Assembly (NCBI GenBank): GCA_023247135.1
Contig: JAHFHB010000020.1
Span: 1 to 13,931, forward strand
Length of the DNA: 13,931 nt
Source of the DNA: Candidatus Omnitrophota bacterium
GTDB lineage: Bacteria; Omnitrophota; Omnitrophia; Omnitrophales; Aquincolibacteriaceae
Reading direction: 5' to 3'
Part shown: piece after piece, positions 7,438-13,917 of the stretch
How positions within the stretch are numbered: the first letter of the stretch is position 1
How the letters are laid out: every line of letters begins with the position of its first letter
Made by a program: the position numbers and the translations under genes
The notes under the pieces: generated by a model
Databases searched by the model: none
Seen by the model: only the letters and a program-made list of their open reading frames with translations
Told to the model about the DNA's origin: nothing

Positions 7438-7910
7438 ATGACTTTCTTTACGAGCTCATCAATTTTTTCTTTGGTCAGGTTCCCGATAAATTCATCATCA
7501 TTGAGCTGCAGCATGGGCGCAAGTTCGCAGGCGCCCAAACATTCCACGGCCTGAATGGAACAGCTTCCCGAAGGGTGCATTTCCCCCGCTTTTAAGCCGA
7601 GTTTTTCTTCCAGGTGAGACAACACCTCGCGGCCGCCCAGCAAAGAACAGCTCAAGGTGCGGCAGACATTAAAACGCACTCTGGACTTGGGCTTGGTGTA
7701 ATAAAGTGTGTAAAACGTGATCACTTCATGCACATCGATCGGCGCAATGCCCAGATAGTTAGCCACAGCCTCCTCGGCTTCGATCGTGACATGACCGTAA
7801 TGTTCCATGACAAGGCGCAAGACCTCAAGCACCGAGGCGCGCCTGGTTTCATACAGCGCCACGATTTTGTCGGCCTTGGCTTTGAGTTCGGGAGTAAAAA
7901 TTTTATCCAT
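7434..7910 (-). CDS. nuoE: NADH-quinone oxidoreductase subunit E (24-kDa-like)
   Basis: NuoE carries the off-path [2Fe-2S] cluster N1a beside the FMN of NuoF. At 158 residues it is a normal length. An N-terminal helical part includes VANYLGIAPIDVHEVITFYT (49-68), a block conserved throughout the family. The thioredoxin-like half carries the cluster ligands C83 and C88 (VCRTLSC) and C124 and C128 (ECLGAC), followed by APMLQLNDDEFIGNLT. Its ATG overlaps the nuoD stop as TAATG, so it is coupled to nuoD. The stop codon TAG lies inside a mobile-looking palindrome, which may have replaced the original 3' end of the gene; the protein still ends at about the usual place. Confidence 0.97.
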   Translation of the reverse strand: MDKIFTPELKAKADKIVALYETRRASVLEVLRLVMEHYGHVTIEAEEAVANYLGIAPIDVHEVITFYTLYYTKPKSRVRFNVCRTLSCSLLGGREVLSHLEEKLGLKAGEMHPSGSCSIQAVECLGACELAPMLQLNDDEFIGNLTKEKIDELVKKVM

Positions 7911-9301
7911 TAACGATCCAATTCTCCGCCGATCATGTTGACGGAACCGAACGTGGGCACCACATCCGCCAGCGAATCGCCTTTTAAAATCAAGGGCAGC
8001 GCCGCGACAATCGTAAAGCAGGGCGGCCGCACACGCACGCGGTACGGTTTATCCGTGCCGTCTGAAACAATATAAAAACCAAGCTCTCCGTTGGCGCCCT
8101 CGACGGGGAAATACGCCTCGCCCTTGGGCGGCCGGATGCCGTGGCCCATCATGACCATCTTGAAATGATTCATCAACCCTTCGATGTTGCCATAGGTGTC
8201 TTCTTTGGGCGGCAGTGACGCGCGTTTATTCACGGTCTCGACATTACGGTATTGCACCTTGGTCGTACCGTCCAGCGTGGGGTCAATCACGGCCTCGACA
8301 TTGCGGATATTTTCAATGCGGCCCATCTTGGCCTCATCCACCATGGTTTCCCCGGGCATCACCGTGCCGTCAGTATCGAGAAGTACCGGCCCCTCGGGGA
8401 TTTGCTCAAACGCCTGTTCGATGATCCGGAAGCTCTGTTCCATTTCTTCCATGCGGCAAAGGTAGCGGTCAAAATTATCGCCGTGTTCGCCGACGGGAAT
8501 TTCAAAATCAAAACGGTCATACACCAGGTAAGGATTGGCGCGGCGCACATCATAATCCACGCCGGTCGAGCGCAGAAAAGGCCCGGTGATGGCGTAAGCC
8601 AGCGCATCCTCTTTGGAAATACGTCCAACGTTCTTTAAACGGTCGACAAAAATACGGTTCTTGGTCAAAAGCGCATCGACCTCTTTAATTTCTTTGCGAG
8701 TTTTTTCAATCGCGCCAAGACAGCTTTCTCTGAAGCCCGGGGGCAGATCGCCTTTGACTCCGCCCACACGCGAGTACGAAATGGTCAGACGCGCGCCTGT
8801 CACACTTTCAATCAATTCATAGAGATATTCGCGCGCCTTGATGAAATACAGAAACGCCGTAAAGGCGCCCAGCTCCATGGCGGAAGCACCGACGCAGGTC
8901 AAATGATCCGTCACACGCGAAATTTCGCTCATGATCACGCGGATGTATTTGGCGCGTTCGGTCGTCTCGAGGCCGAAAAGTTTTTCGACCGCCAGACAAT
9001 AGCCGATGTTGTTGATCAGCGGCGACACGTAATTAAGCCGGTCCGTGTAGGGAATCACCTGCAGGTAACCGCTCTGCTCGGCCATTTTTTCAAAGGCACG
9101 ATGAAGGTAGCCGATTTCAACATCCGCATTCACGACCTCCTCGCCGTCGAGCTCGGTGATGATCCGCACGATACCATGCATGGCCGGATGCTGCGGGCCC
9201 ACGTTCAAAAGCATGGATTCGGTCCGCGTGCGTTTGATCACCGTCTCCTGATCCGGAAGCGTTGCGGGGTGGAGTGGGTTGTCTGCCGGAGTTAAAGCCA
9301 T
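7910..9301 (-). CDS. nuoD: NADH-quinone oxidoreductase subunit D
   Basis: NuoD forms most of the quinone-reduction site and descends from the hydrogenase large subunit. Family blocks are easily seen: LLNVGPQHPAMHG (31-43), GYLHRAFEK (64-72), YTDRLNY (85-91), VTDHLTCVGASAMELGA (130-146), ANPYLVYDRFDFEIPVG (255-271), and the end motif FGSVNMIGGELDR. H42 and Y91 correspond in spacing to the quinone-binding His38 and Tyr87 of Thermus Nqo4. At 463 residues it is longer than stand-alone family members of about 400-420, because roughly 50 residues (about 308-361) are inserted between IPEGPVL and LPPKEDTYGNIEGLMNHFK. No frameshift is seen. It starts 12 bases after nuoC, without a clear SD, and overlaps nuoE by one base. 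nuoC and nuoD are separate genes here, unlike the fused nuoCD of E. coli. Confidence 0.97.
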   Translation of the reverse strand: MALTPADNPLHPATLPDQETVIKRTRTESMLLNVGPQHPAMHGIVRIITELDGEEVVNADVEIGYLHRAFEKMAEQSGYLQVIPYTDRLNYVSPLINNIGYCLAVEKLFGLETTERAKYIRVIMSEISRVTDHLTCVGASAMELGAFTAFLYFIKAREYLYELIESVTGARLTISYSRVGGVKGDLPPGFRESCLGAIEKTRKEIKEVDALLTKNRIFVDRLKNVGRISKEDALAYAITGPFLRSTGVDYDVRRANPYLVYDRFDFEIPVGEHGDNFDRYLCRMEEMEQSFRIIEQAFEQIPEGPVLLDTDGTVMPGETMVDEAKMGRIENIRNVEAVIDPTLDGTTKVQYRNVETVNKRASLPPKEDTYGNIEGLMNHFKMVMMGHGIRPPKGEAYFPVEGANGELGFYIVSDGTDKPYRVRVRPPCFTIVAALPLILKGDSLADVVPTFGSVNMIGGELDR

Positions 9302-9313
9302 GATGATTCGATC

Positions 9314-9829
9314 TTAATTTTTAGGGCCGATAAGCGGCTGGCGTTTATTCCAAAGATAATCTTTACGGAGCGGATGCCCCTTGAATTCGGTATACATCAA
9401 GAGCCGGCGCAAGTCAGGATGGCCGTCAAAGCGGATACCGAACATGTCCCAGACTTCGCGCTCAAACCAGTTGGCACTCGGCCAAAGATTAGTCAAAGTC
9501 GGCACCACGGCATCTTTTTCATCGACCGGCGTCTTCAAGCGCAAACGATGGTTGTGTTCGGTGGAATAAAAATGGGCCACCACCTCAAAACGCGGTTTCC
9601 ATTTCAGATCGCGGCCGTCCACCGCCGTAAGGTCCATCAAAACGTTCATACGAAAAGCAGGGTCTTCGCGGATAAAAAGCGCGGCATCAATCCAGTTCGC
9701 GCGACGCAGCACCACGGTCTCATCGCCATGTTGGGCATGGATTTCGAGCACGCCTTCGGGAAGTTTTGCTTTGAGTTGTTCGTGAAGATTCGGCATTTTG
9801 TTTTGATCGAATAGGCAGGGAACAGGCAT
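9314..9829 (-). CDS. nuoC: NADH-quinone oxidoreductase subunit C (30-kDa-like)
   Basis: NuoC is a connecting-arm subunit that packs against NuoD. The family signature EREVWDMFGIRFDGHPDLRR (123-142) and the C-terminal KGHPLRKDY (150-158) are clear; NVLMDLTAVD (62-71) is also typical. Start choice is notable. The ATG at 9829 lies at the exact centre of a palindromic repeat and has AGGG seven bases upstream. The internal ATG at 9796-9794 (residue 12, MPNLHEQL) is closer to the normal family start but has no SD. I take 9829 on the SD evidence, which gives 171 residues with an extra MPVPCLFDQNK; from 9796 it would be 160. The gene lies 33 bases after nuoB, a gap mostly made of the repeat, and 12 bases before nuoD. 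Confidence 0.94.
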   Translation of the reverse strand: MPVPCLFDQNKMPNLHEQLKAKLPEGVLEIHAQHGDETVVLRRANWIDAALFIREDPAFRMNVLMDLTAVDGRDLKWKPRFEVVAHFYSTEHNHRLRLKTPVDEKDAVVPTLTNLWPSANWFEREVWDMFGIRFDGHPDLRRLLMYTEFKGHPLRKDYLWNKRQPLIGPKN

Positions 9830-9846
9830 GCCTGTTCCCTACGAGC
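9815..9846 (-). repeat. 32-base near-palindrome, copy 2 (nuoB/nuoC junction)
   Basis: Read on the minus strand this is GCTC followed by a palindrome with half-site GTAGGGAACAGGCA. A 24-base core (9817-9840) is perfectly self-complementary, with one mismatch further out. It matches the copy at 7406-7437 at 29 of 32 bases but lies in the opposite orientation. It provides AGGG and, seven bases on, the ATG in frame with nuoC. Confidence 0.9.
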
Positions 9847-9862
9847 TTGTGAAAGCGCTCGC

Positions 9863-10336
9863 TTAAACTTCCTGCTTCTGTCCCTGGATTTTTTCCTGCA
9901 ATTTAATCAAACCGTCGAGCACGTTTTCCGGCCGCGGCGGACAACCGGGAATGTAAACATCCACGGGAATCACGGTATCAATCCCCTGCACCGTCGCATA
10001 ATTGTCGTAAAACCCGCCTGTACAAGTACATACGCCAAAGGCCACCACCCACTTCGGGTCGGCCATCTGGTCATAAATCTGCTTGAGAACCGGCGCCATT
10101 TTGTGCGAAATCGTACCCACCACAAAAAGCACGTCGGATTGGCGCGGCGAAAAACGCGGCAGGCCCGCGCCAAAACGGTCTACATCATAATGTGAGCAGG
10201 CCGTGGACATGTATTCCATGCCGCAGCAGGCCGTGACAAACGGATATTGAAAAATAGAATATTTGCGCGCCCAGCCGATCATGTCGTTGAGCCGGGAGGT
10301 CAGATAACCGCCGGTGGCTTTCTCGGTCATTTCCAT
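9863..10336 (-). CDS. nuoB: NADH-quinone oxidoreductase subunit B
   Basis: NuoB holds cluster N2, the last iron-sulfur centre before quinone. The four expected ligands are visible: the tandem pair C37-C38 (TACCGMEYM), C103 (in GVCTCTGGFYDNY) and C132 (in VYIPGCPPRPE). A further cysteine, C105, sits two residues after C103, where most homologues have another residue. At 157 residues the length is normal. Two starts are possible: ATG at 10336, with AAAGGGG seven bases upstream, and ATG at 10330, which forms an ATGA overlap with the nuoA stop. I prefer 10336 because of the SD; it overlaps nuoA by 10 bases. The gene is intact and typical apart from the extra cysteine. Confidence 0.97.
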   Translation of the reverse strand: MEMTEKATGGYLTSRLNDMIGWARKYSIFQYPFVTACCGMEYMSTACSHYDVDRFGAGLPRFSPRQSDVLFVVGTISHKMAPVLKQIYDQMADPKWVVAFGVCTCTGGFYDNYATVQGIDTVIPVDVYIPGCPPRPENVLDGLIKLQEKIQGQKQEV

Positions 10337-10683
10337 GTGAGGGCCCCTTTCCGCCAGGCATACGCATAACCCAGCACTACCACTCCGGCAAAAAGCATCA
10401 TTTCCATAAAACCAAAGAGGCCGAGCTTGCGATACACCACGGCCCAGGGAAAGAAAAAGATCATTTCAATGTCGAACAGAACAAAAAGCATGCCGGCAAG
10501 ATAAAACCGGACCGAATGGCGTCCGGTAGGAAGTTCAAAAGGGGTTTTGCCGCATTCATACGGCACATCTTTGGCGGCACTGGGTTTTTTGGGTCCCAGC
10601 GATACGCTTAAATAGATGAACAGACCTCCCACAGCGGCGGCCATAAGAAATAAAACAACAATCCCAAAATAAGCATTCAGCAT
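10327..10683 (-). CDS. nuoA: NADH-quinone oxidoreductase subunit A
   Basis: NuoA is a small membrane subunit next to NuoH at the junction of the two complex I arms. At 118 residues it is the normal length, with three hydrophobic segments (about 5-28, 60-80 and 88-109). The conserved loop YECGKTPFE (42-50) and the strongly conserved FYLAGMLFVLFDIEMIFFFPWA (60-81) identify it. It is the first gene of the nuo cluster and the stop overlaps the start of nuoB. A TATAAT promoter lies about 60 bases upstream. Only a weak GGAA stands before the ATG. The leader contains a small inverted repeat CTGCC-AAATA-GGCAG (10710-10724) that may form a hairpin. Confidence 0.96.
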   Translation of the reverse strand: MLNAYFGIVVLFLMAAAVGGLFIYLSVSLGPKKPSAAKDVPYECGKTPFELPTGRHSVRFYLAGMLFVLFDIEMIFFFPWAVVYRKLGLFGFMEMMLFAGVVVLGYAYAWRKGALTWK

Positions 10684-10742
10684 TGAGAAGGTTCCAACTG
10701 GCTAAATAGCTGCCAAATAGGCAGTTACGTTAAAGAAGGTGC

Positions 10743-10771
10743 ATTATATACGGAAGTGATTGTAGGGGCAA
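10743..10771 (-). promoter_or_regulatory. Sigma-70-type promoter of the nuo operon
   Basis: On the minus strand a perfect TATAAT (10748-10743) lies 17 bases after TTGCCC (10771-10766; four of six matches to TTGACA). Transcription would start near 10736 and give a leader of about 53 bases before nuoA. The -35 hexamer lies within a GTAGGG...CATG repeat half-site, so the repeat may have created or altered the promoter. Spacing and position directly before the first nuo gene support it. Confidence 0.7.
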
Positions 10772-10800
10772 TTCATGTTTACCCGCCGCAGGCGGGCATG
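10762..10800. repeat. Composite repeat: half-palindrome joined to a GC-rich hairpin
   Basis: The plus strand begins with GTAGGGGCAATTCATG (10762-10777), which has the same GTAGGG-N6-CATG layout as one arm plus centre of the two 32-base palindromes. The matching second arm is missing. Instead a hairpin CCCGCC-GCA-GGCGGG (10782-10796) follows, ending in CATG. The hairpin resembles the one inside yyaL. Lying just after the TPR gene stop, it could also slow or end transcription from upstream, although no T-run follows. Confidence 0.65.
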
Positions 10801-10804
10801 ACGG

Positions 10805-11296
10805 TTAATTCATCAGGCCGAAAAGGCGGTTGAGGGCCCGCTTGGCCAGGGTGTAATCCCGGTTTTCTCTGAGTGCATCTTGGTAGGAGCGCACCGCTTT
10901 CTGCCAGTCGCCTTTTTTCTCCCAGACTCGCCCGAGGTTGAAGTGGGGGTAGCAGTAAGACTCATAACGCTTGGCCTGGGTTGCTTTTTCCAGCCAGTCA
11001 ATGGCTTCGTCCAATTCGCCGCGCTCAATCAAATAAGAACCGATATCGTTGTAGGGATTGCCGTAATCCGGATCGAGCTCGATGGCCTTGCGGCACTCTT
11101 CGATGGCGTCGTCATAGCGGTTCTGCATGCTGTAGGCCCAACCCAAAAAAGTGTGGGCTTCAGCGGTGGGCTGTGCTTCCAGCGACTGATGATAAAGCCG
11201 GATGGCGTCTTCGAGCTTGCCGGCCATCTGCAGGCGGTAGGCTTCTTCGAGATAACGAAAGGCGTCTTCGGGTATTCCGGTTGGATCGATACTCAT
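10805..11296 (-). CDS. Small tetratricopeptide-repeat protein
   Basis: 163 residues made almost entirely of TPR units, roughly at 12-44, 45-78, 79-112 and 115-148, with typical TPR positions such as LGWAYSMQNRYDDAIEECRKAIELDP (51-76) and IGSYLIERGELDEAIDWLEKA. No signal peptide, membrane segment or catalytic motif is seen, so it is probably a soluble adaptor for protein-protein contacts. Its partner cannot be told from the sequence. It lies 47 bases after the large CheR-like gene and 121 bases before nuoA on the same strand, but the nuo promoter lies between it and nuoA, so a link with complex I is not implied. No clear SD precedes the ATG. Similar stand-alone four-repeat proteins are widespread in bacteria. 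Confidence 0.88.
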   Translation of the reverse strand: MSIDPTGIPEDAFRYLEEAYRLQMAGKLEDAIRLYHQSLEAQPTAEAHTFLGWAYSMQNRYDDAIEECRKAIELDPDYGNPYNDIGSYLIERGELDEAIDWLEKATQAKRYESYCYPHFNLGRVWEKKGDWQKAVRSYQDALRENRDYTLAKRALNRLFGLMN

Positions 11297-11343
11297 GAGA
11301 GTAGGTTATAGCGTAATAGCGTTATGCGTCTAGAAAAAAATTC

Positions 11344-13887
11344 TTAAGCAGCCTGATGAATCTCCTCGGTAGCAGCCCACTCGGCGATAAAATCTCGTAA
11401 CGCCGCACCCGAAATCGAAAACCCAGTGCCGTGCGGCTGTAAAATTTCCGTAACCGCTTCGGGGAAAATTTCATGCAGCAGCGCCACCGCTTCCTGACGC
11501 ACCGCGGCAATCTCACCCACCTGCCGCACACGGCTGGCGATTAAAAGCGCGGCTGCGGTTTGCAGCGTCAACACCAGCTCCGCCATCAGCGGGTCATCGC
11601 TGGCTTCCATATCGAGACTCACGACCGGCACAAAGCGTTCTTCCGGTTTCAAGGCATCCACCTCGGCCGCGCTGCCTGCCACACCGGACACCTGCTGTTC
11701 ACTGGCAAACTCAGGCGCGCGCTGCAGGCCGCGGGTCGTGCTGGTCATGATGCCAAGGTCCCGTAAAATTTTTTGGAGTTTCGCCGGAATTCTTTGATCC
11801 GGAGCGGTCTTGCTAAAAATCACCTGCCCCAAAGAACCCGAGAACTGCGACAGCACACGGCCAAGCACTTCCGCCTCATTGTCATTTTTGGGCATGAGAT
11901 ACGTCACCGCATGGCGCCCTGGCGCGAAAGACTTCTCAGCAAGCCGTTGATGAAATGCCTGGATGAGCGCTTGCACGGACTGAATAGCAACCGGTGCGCC
12001 GCCCAAACGCACGGTCGTTTCTCCGCGCACCAGCCGCGCCGAAAAATCCTGATAAATGCGCTCCAGCTGCGCCAGCACCGCATCAATCGCACCAGGCTGT
12101 GCCGCCTCCGCTGCCGCACGCTTTGCTTTTCCCGAATTGATTTCACCCGATGCCAAAACCTGCACAAACGTTTCTGCCAACAAACGGTTTTCAGAACGGC
12201 TCACGGCAGACGGCACCTCATCCAGGGCCAAGCGCGTTTTGATCAATGCAGTATGCGTATCAAGAAAATGCTTTAGCGGCTGCTGCGCTTGCTCGGTCAA
12301 TGAATTCCAATCTTCAAACAGCCCGCCGGGGTCACCAGCCTCCGCCCTTGCAATTCTCGCACGGCCCTCTTTTTTCCAGTCAAGCTGACTCTTCCACCAC
12401 CGTAGTAAAAGATCAAAAATCTCCGCCTTCTCGGCCGCATTCCATTGATCCGTCAGAATAGTAAACAGCATCGCGGCTTCAGCAAACCCGGAGTAAGAAC
12501 TGTAGGAAAATTTGCCTGTGAGAAAGTCATTCAGAGCTTGCTTGGCCTGCGCAAGACTATGGCCCGCCAGTCCCGATAAAAACAAATAAATGTCATCTTT
12601 CTGGCCTATGTGGAGACCCCTCTGAAGGATCTCCTTAAAATAATTGGCATGGATATCAGCAAGTACGCGCAAGGCCTTCCCCGACGAACCCCTATCGTCT
12701 TGATGCCCCAGCAAGGCCATACCCCGGTCTCCAAGAAGCTCCGCCAGATGGGAGTGAAAAATAACCGTGGGCACCTTGACGTCATTTACAACCCGCTCTG
12801 GTGGCCTGTAATGAATATTCGTCGCAACGATCAAATCATAATGGCCATATTGAAGCAGATGAGTGACATCCTGGGGATTGAGGACATCAAATTTTTCAAA
12901 CGCCAAACGAATTCCCCATTTCTCACGAAAGTCACGCACTGAAGCGATTTGAAAATTTTCGCCATCCCGGGTAAAGAAGGGCTCAAACCTTGGCAGCGGC
13001 CACTGAAAATCGTTCTCAAAAAATTCACCGCGTTTTGCGTAATCAATGCTGGCATACTGTGCATCCGTAATCACCAACTGCACGGGTACCTTGATACCGG
13101 TTTCCCGCATGGCGTCGGCTACGGCCATGGCCGCATCGTAACCCTGCATTCCGTAGGCTGCACCGGCCACAGCCAGCCTTAATTCGTCGCCCGCGGCTAC
13201 GCCTTGTTTTAGGCGTTCGATCATGCGCTCCTTCACCCGGACATATGTCTGATCCTGGGTGAGAGAATCCCGGCCAAAATAAGTTAGCATTCCACCAGCC
13301 AATAACCCCCAGGACATTTCTCTTGTAAAGATTTCACGCGCAGACAGTGCCGGATACCCCAGATCATTCATAGGCATTACATAAGGAATATTTAGTCCAA
13401 TTCCCCCAACCGCTTCTCGCGCAAGCAAATCAAAATTGGCTGTGACCGTTTGCGCAGCCCGGCTCAAGGAGATATGTCCCAAGGCTTTTTCCTTTTGCAA
13501 AACGCTCTTGAATTCTGTCACCGTCATTTTTTCAAGAAGCTTGGTGCGAATCTCATCGATCGACACGCTTTCCTCTTCGCGTTCCCCAATTAAAGCAAGG
13601 TAGCTCTGCCAGAACATTTCGGCTTTCAAGGCGTTTTCGATTTCACCTCGAACATTTTCTTTGTCTTGCGCAAAATTCTCGGCTAAATGCCCCGCGCGGT
13701 CATAAGTCCGTAGAATTTTCCAAACTCTCCGGATGCCGTGCCATGGAATGCCCTGCTCTTCCAAACTTACGCGAACCGCATCAAGCCCTTCTTCAAAATA
13801 CTCCGCATTGGCTCCCATTTTTGTCAAAACCGTCTCGGTCAAGCCGGCTACAAAAGAGGCTTCGGGCTTTGCCTTTGGCTTACGCAT
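11344..13887 (-). CDS. Large protein with a divergent CheR-like methyltransferase region, possibly N-terminally partial
   Basis: 847 residues from the ATG at 13887, but the frame stays open to the right edge, so the true start may lie outside. Residues 200-398 follow the layout of CheR chemoreceptor methyltransferases. TYFGRD (202-207) sits where CheR has TxFFRD. AVAGAAYGMQGYDAAMAVAD (239-258) replaces the SAM loop WSAGCSTGEEPYSLAM. VITDAQ (272-277), FFTRDGENFQI (304-314), FEKFDVLNP (330-338), YDLIVATNIHYRPP (350-363) and LLGDRGMALLGHQDD (384-398) match later CheR blocks in order. The GEE of the SAM loop is lost and the RN of CRNV is TN, so activity is doubtful. Flanks are helical; a C-terminal block (658-847) with TYLMPKNDNEAE and VVSLDMEASDDPLMAELVLTLQTAA is unrecognised. 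No signal peptide is seen. No chemotaxis gene is near. The fold match is inference from motif order. Confidence 0.72.
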   Translation of the reverse strand: MRKPKAKPEASFVAGLTETVLTKMGANAEYFEEGLDAVRVSLEEQGIPWHGIRRVWKILRTYDRAGHLAENFAQDKENVRGEIENALKAEMFWQSYLALIGEREEESVSIDEIRTKLLEKMTVTEFKSVLQKEKALGHISLSRAAQTVTANFDLLAREAVGGIGLNIPYVMPMNDLGYPALSAREIFTREMSWGLLAGGMLTYFGRDSLTQDQTYVRVKERMIERLKQGVAAGDELRLAVAGAAYGMQGYDAAMAVADAMRETGIKVPVQLVITDAQYASIDYAKRGEFFENDFQWPLPRFEPFFTRDGENFQIASVRDFREKWGIRLAFEKFDVLNPQDVTHLLQYGHYDLIVATNIHYRPPERVVNDVKVPTVIFHSHLAELLGDRGMALLGHQDDRGSSGKALRVLADIHANYFKEILQRGLHIGQKDDIYLFLSGLAGHSLAQAKQALNDFLTGKFSYSSYSGFAEAAMLFTILTDQWNAAEKAEIFDLLLRWWKSQLDWKKEGRARIARAEAGDPGGLFEDWNSLTEQAQQPLKHFLDTHTALIKTRLALDEVPSAVSRSENRLLAETFVQVLASGEINSGKAKRAAAEAAQPGAIDAVLAQLERIYQDFSARLVRGETTVRLGGAPVAIQSVQALIQAFHQRLAEKSFAPGRHAVTYLMPKNDNEAEVLGRVLSQFSGSLGQVIFSKTAPDQRIPAKLQKILRDLGIMTSTTRGLQRAPEFASEQQVSGVAGSAAEVDALKPEERFVPVVSLDMEASDDPLMAELVLTLQTAAALLIASRVRQVGEIAAVRQEAVALLHEIFPEAVTEILQPHGTGFSISGAALRDFIAEWAATEEIHQAA

Positions 13888-13888
13888 C

Positions 13889-13917
13889 TCGGAGTGAGAC
13901 CTCCGTGTCTCACCCGA
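13889..13917. repeat. Hairpin directly before the ATG of the large CheR-like gene
   Basis: On the plus strand TCGG-A-GTGAGAC, then the loop CTCCGT, then GTCTCAC-CCGA: eleven pairs with a single bulged A. On the minus strand the loop and following bases give ACGGAGGT, so an SD-like GGAGG lies 11 bases before the ATG. The surrounding frame is open on both sides, so the element could instead be translated as a linker (GETRRSHSE) in a longer protein. It differs in sequence from the GTAGGG and GC-rich repeats. Confidence 0.6.

Noticed and set aside
10782..10796. Hairpin after the TPR gene as its terminator
   Set aside because: The stem is strong but no U-run follows on the minus strand, and it belongs to a repeat also seen within a coding region, so a terminator call is not supported.
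11308..11323. Two direct copies of ATAGCGTA/ATAGCGTT before the TPR gene
   Set aside because: Only two 8-base units; too short to separate from chance, and no clear promoter or operator fits them.
11330..11346. T-run after the large CheR-like gene as a rho-independent terminator
   Set aside because: The minus strand has seven Ts after the TAA, but no stable stem precedes them.
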